Virus record (IMG/VR): IMGVR_UViG_3300022514_000030
Location: 1-64,000 of that record
DNA length: 64,000 nt
Reading direction: 5' to 3' (one strand)
Origin: a virus
This document shows positions 16,475 to 26,800 of the stretch, piece by piece. Both the position numbers and the translations under genes were made by a program. Position 1 is the first letter of the stretch. Each line of letters opens with the position of its first letter. A model generated the notes under the pieces. It ran no database searches. It saw only the letters and a program-made list of their open reading frames with translations, and had not been told where the DNA came from.

Positions 16475-17854
16475 CTAAACCCCCATCTGTATGCCTATCG
16501 TGTCAACTACGAAGTCAGCAGCTCCGAGAGGTATCAGCTCGAACTTTATACGCGGCTGGCTGCATGTAAAGTCTGTCTTGTATATCGCATAAGCCGTGGT
16601 ACCCACGTCCGCAGCGGTTATGTTAATCGACTTGATAATGCTGCTGCCCTCTTTGATGTTGAGCATTGCAATACCACCAACTGCCTGCTGCAAGGCCCGC
16701 ATTCTGATGTACAGCCTGTAGTTTCCAGGATGTACGATCTCGCCCGATGGACAGTCTATCATATTGACTGATACATTCCTTGGTATAAACGCAGCAGCGC
16801 CGGTGCATGCGTTTCCGTCCGGTATAACCTGCGCTGGCGGGATGCAGACTTCGCTTGCAAGCCAGAGCATGGACGTGACCGGTCTTCCGATTCCCTGCAT
16901 GTTCTTGTATTCAATTGTGCCGTCAACCTTGAGGTTGCCTTTTATGCTGACTGCACCGCCCGCACCGTCAACCATTACGCCGCCCAGGTTCAGGCTGCTG
17001 GTGCCCAGCATATCAACCACGTTGAGCCTTCTGAACTCAAAGCTGGCACTTGAATCAATGTGCTCTGGCTTGATAGCACCGCGCTTTATCGCCGTACTGT
17101 CAACCTTTATTGCCGTCTGTACAGGAGTGGAAACCTCGTCCACTTCATCTGTAAGGTTTACTCCTATGTCGTAATAGCCGCCATATTCCCTGTTGCATAT
17201 GATGAACTGCACCGTGTTCCATCCGGTATTAAGGTGCAGCACTACCGTCTCGGCTGGTCCGGAAGTGTTGTTGCCCGACATTGCCTTTACAAGGTTGCCG
17301 TTGAGGTAGACCACAAAATAGTCGTCGTGCAGCACGTTGAGGTACACGTCTTTTTCGGAGCTGACAAACAGCTGGATTGTGTACCGCTTGATAACGCCCG
17401 GCCTGCATGTTTGGTCGGGCCACTTCCTCAGTCTCGCGCCCTCAAAGTGCTCATATCCTACAAACACTCTTTTGTTCTGTTCGGATTCAAACAGGAGGTT
17501 GGTGGGCATTGTATATGACGCCTCAACCTCTTCAACGAGGAACGCTGGCAGCAGCTGCTTTACGTAATCGGCGGATACCCCGCTGTCGGTCCCGTTATCA
17601 GCCGGTGACAGGCTGCTTATTTCCCGCTCCAGTGCCTGTATCTGCGTGACAATATCGCTTATAACGGCATTTGCCGCGTTTATTGCCGCTGCAAGCTCGG
17701 CTGCCGTCTTGGCAAGCTTTTGCTGTTGGCCGTACAGCTTGTAGCAGAACTCTATTCGCTCCTTCTCCTCTTTAAGCAGCCTCTCAAACAGCTTGCTTTC
17801 TACCGGCGAAAGCACCTTTACAAACGAGTTCTCGTTAAGCTGCTGTACACGCAT
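16475..17854 (-). CDS. Structural protein with coiled coil and PA14-like beta domain
   Basis: 459 residues. Residues about 15-85 are coiled coil (VESKLFERLLKEEKERIEFC, AAINAANAVISDIVTQIQAL). The middle region (FVGYEHFEGARLRKWPDQT ... LFVSSEKDVYLNVLHDDYFV then VYLNGNLV ... GWNTVQFIICNREYGGYYD) has the strand order of a PA14-like carbohydrate-binding domain. The C-terminal half contains SSLNLGGVMVDGAGGAVSIK, a trimeric fibre-type repeat ('projection' of intramolecular strands), and a final beta-sandwich. Likely a trimeric receptor-contact protein. Domain calls are by eye. Confidence 0.6.
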   Translation of the reverse strand: MRVQQLNENSFVKVLSPVESKLFERLLKEEKERIEFCYKLYGQQQKLAKTAAELAAAINAANAVISDIVTQIQALEREISSLSPADNGTDSGVSADYVKQLLPAFLVEEVEASYTMPTNLLFESEQNKRVFVGYEHFEGARLRKWPDQTCRPGVIKRYTIQLFVSSEKDVYLNVLHDDYFVVYLNGNLVKAMSGNNTSGPAETVVLHLNTGWNTVQFIICNREYGGYYDIGVNLTDEVDEVSTPVQTAIKVDSTAIKRGAIKPEHIDSSASFEFRRLNVVDMLGTSSLNLGGVMVDGAGGAVSIKGNLKVDGTIEYKNMQGIGRPVTSMLWLASEVCIPPAQVIPDGNACTGAAAFIPRNVSVNMIDCPSGEIVHPGNYRLYIRMRALQQAVGGIAMLNIKEGSSIIKSINITAADVGTTAYAIYKTDFTCSQPRIKFELIPLGAADFVVDTIGIQMGV

Positions 17855-17857
17855 ACT

Positions 17858-18949
17858 CTAACGCACCTCTACCCTTTGAATATCTACGCCTGCCACAACA
17901 GTGTCCGTGGTACCGTCTGCGAACGTGTATTCCTGCCAGTCAAGCACTGTTTTTACACTGCTCTGTATTGCACCGTCCGCAAAATGCTGCACGTAGACTT
18001 CCTGTAATCTCTCGCCGCTGTACACCAGGTCTGCTGTGAACCGCTCGCCTTCCACCCTCACTACTCTATCCTCCTGGGCGGAATCGCGGAGGAGTCTGAT
18101 ATATCCCACTCCGGGTAGGAGCTCGACAGGTAGGTGTTCCCACCACAGGACGTTCTTGACTTCTGATACAAGGTCTATCTTGTCGTTTTCACCCGGTTCG
18201 CCGCTGTGGCGGTGTATCTTTGGGTGATGGTCGTCGGGCCCAATCTCCAAAAGCTCGCTGTGCTTAAGCTGCGGCTTTATCTCGGGCGGCTGCGGCGGGG
18301 GCGGCAGCTCGAGGTCTTCATAGTCGATGACCACGTCCGGCTTTCTGTCAAGGTCTACAGCTATCGTCTGGTCAAAGTAGAGGACCGCCCATGCATATAT
18401 CCTCGGCCCTGTACCTTCGGCTGTTCTCGAGAGCCTTGCCCTGAAATAAAGCCAGCTCCCGTCAGTCCTCAGTTCAACCACCTTGCCGCTGTTCGCCTCT
18501 ACTGTCTGAAAATCGAGGCCATTGTTGGATACCTCGAATACCACTTCGTCGCCCTGGTCGGCGAAATAGTCAACGAACAGCAGCACCTTCTTTATGTTGC
18601 AGCCGCTGCTTGGCTTGTACCCTTTTGATGTGACAAAGCCGCGAAAGCTGCCCGGCTTTAGTACCACACTCCGCTCATCTTCGCTGTACTCAATCCCGAG
18701 GCTATTGTTCATGTCAATCTTGCTTCCGTCGGGTAAAAGCTCGAGCCACATAGCGTTCACGTCGGGATGATGCTCGAACGCGTCAATGGCCATCCTGAGA
18801 AAGTCTTCATCCTGCTGGCGGAACGCCTCGCGCTGTAGCTCAAGCGCTATCTCCCGCAGCACGTTTATGTCTTCGGCAGATATTACCTGTCCTATATTGT
18901 CAATTGTGGGGATCAGTTCACGAAACCTTTCAAGTCTCTTTATATCCAA
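17858..18949 (-). CDS. Structural protein with HPKIHRHSG loop, fibre-type
   Basis: 363 residues from TTG 18949 (GGAAGG about 10 nt upstream). The N-terminal 60 residues are helical (ISAEDINVLREIALELQREA). A beta domain follows (VLKPGSFRGFVTSKGYKPSS ... VVFEVSNNGLDFQTVEANSG). A Pro-rich hinge (LELPPPPQPPEIKPQ) leads to DDHHPKIHRHSGEPGEND, a His-rich loop of the kind that binds metal in trimeric tail fibres or tail tips. Metal binding is inference. Part of the same coupled run. Confidence 0.6.
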   Translation of the reverse strand: MDIKRLERFRELIPTIDNIGQVISAEDINVLREIALELQREAFRQQDEDFLRMAIDAFEHHPDVNAMWLELLPDGSKIDMNNSLGIEYSEDERSVVLKPGSFRGFVTSKGYKPSSGCNIKKVLLFVDYFADQGDEVVFEVSNNGLDFQTVEANSGKVVELRTDGSWLYFRARLSRTAEGTGPRIYAWAVLYFDQTIAVDLDRKPDVVIDYEDLELPPPPQPPEIKPQLKHSELLEIGPDDHHPKIHRHSGEPGENDKIDLVSEVKNVLWWEHLPVELLPGVGYIRLLRDSAQEDRVVRVEGERFTADLVYSGERLQEVYVQHFADGAIQSSVKTVLDWQEYTFADGTTDTVVAGVDIQRVEVR

Positions 18950-18973
18950 CTTGGCTGCACCTTCCTTTCGGGA

Positions 18974-20110
18974 TTAGCTGTACTCAACATTGATTATCTC
19001 CGGTGCGTCGGGCGGTACTATATCGTCCGTGTTCACCTCTATTGTTACGGGCTCTGATTCGTTGCCAAGACAGTCGACCGCCGATATGCTGTAAGTGTAT
19101 GTCTGATATGCCTCGACGCTTGAGTCGGTAAATGATGTGCTGGCCGTCTCGCCCAGTACCACCGTGGTACCGTCCGGGTTCGTACGTCTCACTATATACT
19201 TCACCGCAATCCTGGGCACTTCAATCGGGCCGACTGCGTCCGACGGGTCAGAATACGCTCCGAGCGCCGAACGGGTTATAACCCTGTACATACCGCTTAT
19301 GCCAACAGCAGTGTCCGGCCCTTCCAATGATATAAGTACTGCACCGCCATGCTCACCATCTGCGGGGATTATCTCCGCCGCTGCGCTCTTCGGTGGCGGC
19401 ATCGGACCGGCAAATGATGGCGCATCCTCGAAAAACAGCTCCATTGTCTCGCCTATAACTTCCCATGTCGTTCCGCCATCCGTGGACTTTTGTATGATGA
19501 ACGGCACGTCGTCCAGTGCCTGGTCCAGTATTACCGTGCCTATCTCCGACGGCCACGACCTGTTACCATACCTGTCTGCCGCAACGACGTAGTATCTATA
19601 GGTGGTGCCTGCGGTGAACGGCGGCAGGTCATATTCTATCCCGACATAGCCGGTGCTCATGTTCGTTGACAGGCGAATATTTCTAACAGCAAGAGGTGGG
19701 GAGTAGTCTACGGCGGGCGGGGCCATCGGTGTTACCCCGCTCTGCTCTACACTTGAGTCAAGGAACTCCACACCGTCGTAGTAGTATGATGCCACGACCT
19801 CGCTTCCCTCCGGTGGGACCGGGTCGAGTTGTATAACTCCATCGACGTAATTGATACTGACTGGGATAACCTGCTCACCGTTTACGAACACCTTGATATC
19901 CCGCGTTTGTATTATGTTGCCGTGTGTGGTGTAGAACACGTCACCGACCCTGGTTAGGAAATCTCTTTCCACGTATATCGGGTTTTCTTCCGCAGGCTGC
20001 TTGACGATATATGCAAGCACGGGGTCGGCAGAATTCATTGCTCTGTAGACCAGGTAGTGCTCGGTTATGCTGTCCCTGTTTCGGTCAAACGATATCTTTA
20101 CGCGCTGCAC
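18974..20110 (-). CDS. Fibronectin type III multidomain tail protein
   Basis: 378 residues from GTG 20110 with GGAGG 10 nt upstream, overlapping the previous gene by 13 nt. The first 125 residues are a beta module with IKVFVNGEQVIPVSINYVDG, the recurring 'VFVNG' unit. The rest holds at least two FN3-like domains: YRYYVVAADRYGNRSWPSEI and YTYSISAVDCLGNESEPVTI are the typical strand F-G signature (Y.Y.V.A.D..GN.S). FN3 domains in phage tails usually mediate weak binding to cell-surface sugars. The small FN3 gene at 964 resembles these units. Confidence 0.72.
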   Translation of the reverse strand: MQRVKISFDRNRDSITEHYLVYRAMNSADPVLAYIVKQPAEENPIYVERDFLTRVGDVFYTTHGNIIQTRDIKVFVNGEQVIPVSINYVDGVIQLDPVPPEGSEVVASYYYDGVEFLDSSVEQSGVTPMAPPAVDYSPPLAVRNIRLSTNMSTGYVGIEYDLPPFTAGTTYRYYVVAADRYGNRSWPSEIGTVILDQALDDVPFIIQKSTDGGTTWEVIGETMELFFEDAPSFAGPMPPPKSAAAEIIPADGEHGGAVLISLEGPDTAVGISGMYRVITRSALGAYSDPSDAVGPIEVPRIAVKYIVRRTNPDGTTVVLGETASTSFTDSSVEAYQTYTYSISAVDCLGNESEPVTIEVNTDDIVPPDAPEIINVEYS

Positions 20111-22854
20111 TTACTGCTGACCTCCTTTACCAGCACCTTTTCAAGCACAAGGTGCTGCGGCGGATAGAGTTTGTCGCCGTCATCCGTCTCAACAAGGCTC
20201 AGCACCACATGCCTTACCCTGCCGGGGTACACCTCGTCGCCGTCCCAGTATTCGTACAGGAAGTACGTACCGGCGGCTTTGTACCTTTCCGCCTGCTTCT
20301 TTATGAACTCCTCGCTCCAGCCCCTTTCCTTGAGCCGGTTCGGCAGGAACACCCTGACGAGGCCGTTCCTCTGGAAGGGCTCGCCATCCAGATAGCCTAT
20401 GTCCCAGTAGTGCCTGCTCTCGGGCTCTATCTCGAACGCCCTGGCCATCAAGCTCTCTTTTACGCCACCGCCCCTTGACCGTGCGTCCAGGAGCTTTACA
20501 TCGCTGTGCGAGTAGGGGAACCCGATCCGTACCACGGCAAGCGCGAGGTGTGCCGGGTCCTGCGGCATCCTCAAGCTGTGATACACCTTCGACTCCAGCC
20601 TCTGTTCGATAGCAGGAGTTTTGGACATGTAGTAGTAGTCAACAAGGTACCGCTCTTCCAGCCTGCCGAACGGATCTATCTTGGCAGAAGGGTCAACTAT
20701 GAGTATCTCCCTCGTGCTGCCGTATACTTCCGTCCAGTAGGCCTCACTGCCGCCGAGCATCATACCGTCGCGCGCCCTGTATACCGCAATGCCGCGCTCT
20801 TTCAGGTAGTCGTTCTTCAGCCTCATCCTGAACGCCAGCCTGCCGCTTACACGCTCATAGCCCACGAATGCCAGCTCTTCCTGTTCGCTCCGCTTTACGT
20901 AGCTCACCACTGCCGCCGGCGTGATGCATATGTATACGTCCTTGCCAATCAGCGCGGAAGACGGTAGTTCTTCCATCGCATAACCTGGGAACATGCAGCT
21001 GTGCCCTCTGGCAGGATTAAGGTCCAGCCTGTAAAACCTGTCTCCCTCTTCAAACCCGCTGTAGTCAACTGAATCGGGCAGGTAGGAGTACTCGATTACT
21101 GCACCTTCCCCGGGAAACGGATCCCGAAACTTCACGATACCCGTGAACACGTCGACATAGTCTATTGCCAGCTCTCTGTCACCAGCAACCGCCCTTATAC
21201 CGGCTATGCTTCCGTCCGTCTTCACACTTGCGCAAACAGGGCTCTTTGCAAGCTTTACAGTGAAGCCGTCAACTGCAGCAGGGCTCGTTTCTGCCGTCTT
21301 CACAATGTTCGGGCCAGATATCGTGTATGCGTAGTACCGCCCATCATCCGCAGCTTCGATGTTTACCCCGCGCCTTATGCTTATGTGCCACGGCATATGT
21401 GCCGGTTTGTCACTGATGCATACATCAAGCGAGCGCCGTGTAAGCTTCACCGCATAGCTCTTTACAAAACATGAGGGGATGAACGTTTCTTCAATCTCGA
21501 CCACCATACCGCCGTGCGCGATGATCTCCCCGACGGTGCTGGCGATGGTACCGGCCGGCGTTATACATTCCTGTCCTCCTACCGTGCCGCGTATGTTAAC
21601 GTACCTCGTCTGTTCGGCGGGCTCTACTGTCACGGTCGCATCTTCCGGCATCCCGGCAAGGTCAACAGGGCTTATCGTCTTCACAGTTTTGCCGAACCCG
21701 TACCCCTCAGCGGCTTTGATGACGGTCTCGTATATCGTGCTGCCGTCTTTTTCCACCGTGAGCCGCAAGGCAGTAACTCTTCTGGGCGCCCTCAGGCCGA
21801 GCATGGCCAGGTTTTCGTTGGTGTAGGGGATCACCCTCCACTTCTTCCTTGAGTCAACCAGCAGCGGGTTAGGCGCGCCGGTGTCCACGCTTGTGCTGGC
21901 ATATACAGGGCTCTGCCCGTCAGAACGACAGCTGACCGCAACTTTGGGGTTATCCGATTCCGCGCTGTACCGCACCAGCGCATTTGCTGGTATATCCTTA
22001 AACAGGCTTTTGATAATGATCTCGCACTTTTCACCGGTCAGCACTTTCCTGCCGCCTACATACCCTTCCTGTTCGAATGGATAGAGGGACCTGCTGTTGT
22101 ATACATAGTCGCTTTTCCACGTGGTCATGTACGTCTTTACGGTCCCGTCCGGCAGTACCGCTTCGGCCTTTATCCTGTACCTGAAGAGCATGGGCGCCCT
22201 GTCATCAAACACCACACCGTCGTCCACGATTATCCTGCGCAGACCTATCTCGGACGCCTCCGCTATCCGGTACGTAAACCCTGCGATACCGGCCACCTGG
22301 TCATGAAGCATGAGCCCAACGGGATAAGGGCACAGCGTTTCGGTAACACGTTTTGTTTTGCCATCGTCGTCCACAGCATAGTAGGATACCGTGTATTCAT
22401 CATCCATCCTGAAGTTGGTGTATATAAAAGAGCGGTAGTACCGGCCGTCGGGCTCCATCACGATCATGACCCGGTGGTCGGATGGTAGCTGTCTCCCGTC
22501 CGCTGCTGATATGCTCACGCTGTTCGGATCGCGACTTGCGCACCTCTCTTTGCATACGTACACGTAAAACATTGGCTCGTCGCCGGCAAAGACATCGGTT
22601 ACCTCCACTGCTGCGAATTCATGGGCGTCGTTCCAGTTTTCGTCACACAGCACGCCGGCGGGGTTGGGGAACATCACGGTCAGCACGCAGTCCTCACTGT
22701 CGGTTACCGTGACAGGCTCAACTGATACTACGTCCGTTGTCTTAAGCTCCGGCGCTTCAAAGTAGCTTAAAACGACTTCGTCTTCGGCCTGCGCAGAAGT
22801 GCTGGTGATAAGCATCACCTTGGGCTCGGCATCATGGGGTCTTGTCGGCTGCAT
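20098..22854 (-). CDS. Very large multi-domain beta-rich structural protein
   Basis: 918 residues, unrecognised as a family. It appears to be a chain of beta-sandwich domains: segments such as DEYTVSYYAVDDDGKTKRVT, ALVRYSAESDNPKVAVSCRS, GIVKFRDPFPGEGAVIEYSY and RILSL-type edges recur about every 90-120 residues. The C-terminal part has an ordered aromatic-rich stretch (SEEFIKKQAERYKAAGTYFL, YEYWDGDEVYPGRVRHVVLS). ATG with GGGGG about 9 nt upstream. No enzymatic motif seen. Its place between fibre proteins suggests a structural or adhesive role. Confidence 0.6.
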   Translation of the reverse strand: MQPTRPHDAEPKVMLITSTSAQAEDEVVLSYFEAPELKTTDVVSVEPVTVTDSEDCVLTVMFPNPAGVLCDENWNDAHEFAAVEVTDVFAGDEPMFYVYVCKERCASRDPNSVSISAADGRQLPSDHRVMIVMEPDGRYYRSFIYTNFRMDDEYTVSYYAVDDDGKTKRVTETLCPYPVGLMLHDQVAGIAGFTYRIAEASEIGLRRIIVDDGVVFDDRAPMLFRYRIKAEAVLPDGTVKTYMTTWKSDYVYNSRSLYPFEQEGYVGGRKVLTGEKCEIIIKSLFKDIPANALVRYSAESDNPKVAVSCRSDGQSPVYASTSVDTGAPNPLLVDSRKKWRVIPYTNENLAMLGLRAPRRVTALRLTVEKDGSTIYETVIKAAEGYGFGKTVKTISPVDLAGMPEDATVTVEPAEQTRYVNIRGTVGGQECITPAGTIASTVGEIIAHGGMVVEIEETFIPSCFVKSYAVKLTRRSLDVCISDKPAHMPWHISIRRGVNIEAADDGRYYAYTISGPNIVKTAETSPAAVDGFTVKLAKSPVCASVKTDGSIAGIRAVAGDRELAIDYVDVFTGIVKFRDPFPGEGAVIEYSYLPDSVDYSGFEEGDRFYRLDLNPARGHSCMFPGYAMEELPSSALIGKDVYICITPAAVVSYVKRSEQEELAFVGYERVSGRLAFRMRLKNDYLKERGIAVYRARDGMMLGGSEAYWTEVYGSTREILIVDPSAKIDPFGRLEERYLVDYYYMSKTPAIEQRLESKVYHSLRMPQDPAHLALAVVRIGFPYSHSDVKLLDARSRGGGVKESLMARAFEIEPESRHYWDIGYLDGEPFQRNGLVRVFLPNRLKERGWSEEFIKKQAERYKAAGTYFLYEYWDGDEVYPGRVRHVVLSLVETDDGDKLYPPQHLVLEKVLVKEVSSKCSA

Positions 22855-22857
22855 GCT

Positions 22858-23868
22858 TTATACCCCCGCTCTCCAGTGCTTGCTGTACGTGGTTATATCA
22901 AGCAGGTGCAGTACTGTATCACTCATTCCAAGCATGTGCAGTCCGCACCAATGGAACTGCCCAAGCAGCCGTGGCTCTGGAAAGGTTATATCCTTTCTGT
23001 ACAGTACCGATACGCCGTTGCCGTTCTCAGTATCGTATGCAAACCTTATATCCGTTATCGTCTTTACACATACCACCGCCGTGCTTGAACCGTACGTGAC
23101 ATCTACGCAGTAAGCAGGCCCGAACGAAGGGAAGGCATTGGTCATTTCATCCACGGCCGTCCGGATAGTCCTGGCGACGGCAGGGCTCACAACAGCACTG
23201 TCAACTACCTCGCTCGTGCCGCCTACTCTCTCAAGCACTATATTCCCCGCCTGAGGGCTGTACGTTACTTTGTAGCAGTCCACAGCGTCTGATTCGGAGA
23301 ACCTGACCGCTACCTGTGAAGCGCTGCTCAGGCCACTGGTATCGTCAAACGAAAACACGAACACCAGCCTGACCGAATCATCAGTCTCATTCTTGTACAG
23401 CGGTGTGAATGTCATGTTAAGCTCCGATGCCATGACTATCTTAAGTCCGCCGTATATCGTGTCGCCCCTGTCCAGTACCCCGCTCAAGGCGGTGACCATT
23501 CTGTCCGGGCCGGCAAACAGCAGCGCTGCATCGCTCAGCGAAGGTCTGATGGAGTAGACAGACCGCGGTTCCGACCCCTGCCCGGCGGCTATCAGCGCGT
23601 CTACCTCTGCTCTGGTATAGTACCGGTCGTCGTGGTTATGCTCAGCAGCGGCCAGCTGCTCCGCTCTAAGCCCGCCCACCATCTCGGCATTCAGACCAAC
23701 CTGAAGGCTGCCGTCCTTGGCAACGTGAACGGCGCTGCTGCTTACATGCTCTCCGATTGCACTGTCTATCTTGTCCCAGTTTTCGTTGAAGCTGGTGGTA
23801 AGCGTTGCCTTAACAAGGTCTTTCGGCTCGGCCTTGTTAAGGCCGAGCATGTTCGTCTTCGTTGCCAT
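22858..23868 (-). CDS. Tail fibre protein
   Basis: 336 residues. The N-terminal 100 residues have classic fibre features: NKAEPKDLVKATLTTSFNEN then WDKIDSAIGEHV, a later AEMVGGLRAEQLAAAEHNHD and RYYTRAEVDALIAAG. The 'HDDRYYT.AEVDAL' repeat is widespread in trimeric phage tail fibres as a shaft element. The C-terminal 230 residues look like a concanavalin/LamG-type jelly roll (TPLYKNETDDSVRLVFVFSF, DDTSGLSSASQVAVRFSESD), a plausible receptor-binding head. ATG with AAGGAGG about 10 nt upstream. Confidence 0.75.
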   Translation of the reverse strand: MATKTNMLGLNKAEPKDLVKATLTTSFNENWDKIDSAIGEHVSSSAVHVAKDGSLQVGLNAEMVGGLRAEQLAAAEHNHDDRYYTRAEVDALIAAGQGSEPRSVYSIRPSLSDAALLFAGPDRMVTALSGVLDRGDTIYGGLKIVMASELNMTFTPLYKNETDDSVRLVFVFSFDDTSGLSSASQVAVRFSESDAVDCYKVTYSPQAGNIVLERVGGTSEVVDSAVVSPAVARTIRTAVDEMTNAFPSFGPAYCVDVTYGSSTAVVCVKTITDIRFAYDTENGNGVSVLYRKDITFPEPRLLGQFHWCGLHMLGMSDTVLHLLDITTYSKHWRAGV

Positions 23869-23883
23869 CTAAACTAGACCTCC

Positions 23884-26800
23884 TTACAACAGTTCTGGCG
23901 GCGTGGTGGCAAGGGTATCTATCGTGTACCTTGCGCAGTCATCGATGGTAAGACTATCCGATAGGTCCTGTATACGGTTGTTAACAATTCCGCTTATCGG
24001 CGCATCGCCGCCTATGAACACTGCAGCTACCGCCTCTTCAAACAGGTTGTCCGGCGATGTTGCCCTGATAATATCCCTGACATTCTGCGTGTTCGACGCC
24101 GTGTACTTCGTGACAAACTCGCCATAGGGGTTTGTCACGCCAAATGGCTGTTCTATGGTCCCACAGTCTGAGGTTACGACCACCCGTGCTCCGCTCACGG
24201 GCAGGCCGTTTTTCAGCACGCGCACCTTTACATTCGTGCTCCATCCCGGCTCGAGCTTGTCACTGTCCACTTCTGCTATGCATACAGCAGTAGGTGCTGC
24301 ATCGGTTACGGGGATGTTGATATTAACTGTTCCGGTATCGCATGATACGGATATACCGCCTTCTATTTCCCATAACGGCAGATAGAGGCTTGCGTTCCCG
24401 CCAAGGTCGGTGGTTACCGTGCTTACGCCGTTTCGGGTTGTTATGTCTATTGTCGTGCCAGCGGCCGGACTCCCGTCGGCATAGCATGCATGAATGTGGA
24501 TATACGCTTCCCTGTCTCGACCCGGCGTTACTGCACTGGGTGCTATGTTGATCACAAGCCGCTTTGCACCGAGCTCCACATCAGTTCTCTTAATCTTCAG
24601 GAAACCCTTGCTGATGTACAGATCGAGGGGATTGAGGCTTACCTCATCCCAGGCATGCAGTCCGTCATGCGACGTCTCATAATGCACAATTACCGGGTCG
24701 CCGGGCTTTGCCTTTTTGCTGTGCACCTTGATGGTAGCCCCGCCTTCGGGCGCTGTCGGGTCTATTGTGAAGGAGTCCATGACCCTGTACGATACTTCAA
24801 CGATGTCATACTTCAGCACCCTTACAGGGAGTATGAGCATGTTTGCACACAGCCTGAACCTGCTTATCGAGAACCATCTCTCGCTTCTGTCAGGCTTAAA
24901 CCTTATACTGACCGTATCCGGGTCTATATCCGGATACGCGAGGTAGACGTACTGCTCACCAAACCCTCTTATCGTCTCTACGCAGTCAAGGGAGAAGTAG
25001 TCATCACCGTTCTTGAACCTCACATACTTAAGCGGTGTGCCGTCCTGAAGCATGGCAGTAACGGGAGCCAAGCCCTGCGGCGTCGGGTACACCACGGCTG
25101 TCATGTTATCCCCGAGGAATGCAGTGTTCCTGGACACGATACCTCTGACAATGCATGCCTCGATATATCCCGTTCCACCGGAGCTGCATCTTACGAGCGC
25201 TACACCTTCAGGATACACACGTCCGACGGCGAACTCTGATATGCGCTCGGTTTCATCGCTTGATATGAGTCCATACTTGATAAACGCATCCAGGCATATA
25301 TCATCCAAAAGCCTGTGCCATTCTCCATCAGCGGGGACTGTGCCGCAGAATGCCATACTCCTTTCTTCCGCTGCCTCGCCGGTACTGATTACTGCTCTAA
25401 CCTCAGCATACACGGGTATTAATGGTACACCTGATTCGCTGCCGGACACGTCACTTCGACCGTACAGAAAACGCTCTTCACCGTTCACATAGTAGAACCC
25501 GTTCTTGGATGTTGGTATCCATTTGTGCGCTTCCGGAGCGTCTACAACAGCGGTGGCGTCTATTGCCACAAACGGCGTGCCGGGTATGTCAGCCACTCTG
25601 TTCACCCTTATTTCGATTCCAGCACCAAGCGGCAGACATGCGTATGAGTCGGCTTCCCAGTTCGGTTTGAAACCAATCAGCTTTATGGGCTCTTCTGCGG
25701 ATGGAAGCTTTACTTTCTGGACAGCTGGCGGCCCGTACAGCTCCGTATAGCTCTTCACAACCACCGTCTTGTCGTATGACAAAACCAGCACGTCGTCTTT
25801 GTCGGTTGTTGTGCTGCCGCCGCTGTTTTTGAACCTGGCATCAACTGCCGGGTTGTCCACCTCGAAGAAGTACTCGCTCACCTGCGCACTGTCGGGTAGC
25901 ACAAGGTCAACAGGCAGTTCTGCCGTGCCGCATATGTCAATGACTTTGTACGGTCCGCGCCATGTCCGCTTGCGCGGTACGGCATAGCTTTCGGCAAGGA
26001 CGGTTACATACCCGTCAGCTGCTGCAAACTCTGCCATACTGCCGCTCCATATTTCTATCCCTGCCGGCGACAACTCAGCATAGACGTTCGGATCACCGTT
26101 CAGTTCGGCTACTATGACGAACTTACTGTAGCGGTCTATGTCCGGAAAAGCAGCCCTTGCTCCTATGCTCGTCGGATAAGCTCTACTAGCCCAGCCCTGG
26201 AAGCTTTTCACCAGCTCCGCCTCATAGCTTGCTACCACCCTGTCGCCGGTTGAAGCTGTGTCGGATGCGGAATTGAGCCATCTTACGGTTGCACCTTCGG
26301 TAATGCTGTTCACGGTCAGCTTCCACGTCACATCGCTTCCGGTATAGACATTCCCATCGCGACCCAAAGGCTGAAGCTGTGCTGTATCGGCTATCACTTT
26401 CAGGCCGTCGCGCTTGTAGACCGTATCGTCGAAGTGCCATGTGGTGGTTGTGGTAAAAGGCACTAGCGGATAAGCGTAAATGGGCGAGACACCGCAGTTT
26501 ACTGCGTACACCGCGCTTCTTTCGTCTAGCGATACAACCTCTACCTGTTCGAACAGATGATAGGAGTTAGGACTGACAAGCGCTTCGAGCTTTGATACGG
26601 CAGCCGGAGTGACGTTGTTCAGCCCTGCAAAGAAGTCCAGGTGGACGTCCCCGTATACGCTCTCCACCCTTACGGTATGCACCGTCGAGCTTAAGCCCCA
26701 GATCAGAACGAAGTTATCACCGGTATCCTTGGTGTAGAATTCGCCTACCTTCACATCGTCCACGTATATTACAGCAAAACCGTCATTGTGGTCGCTGCCT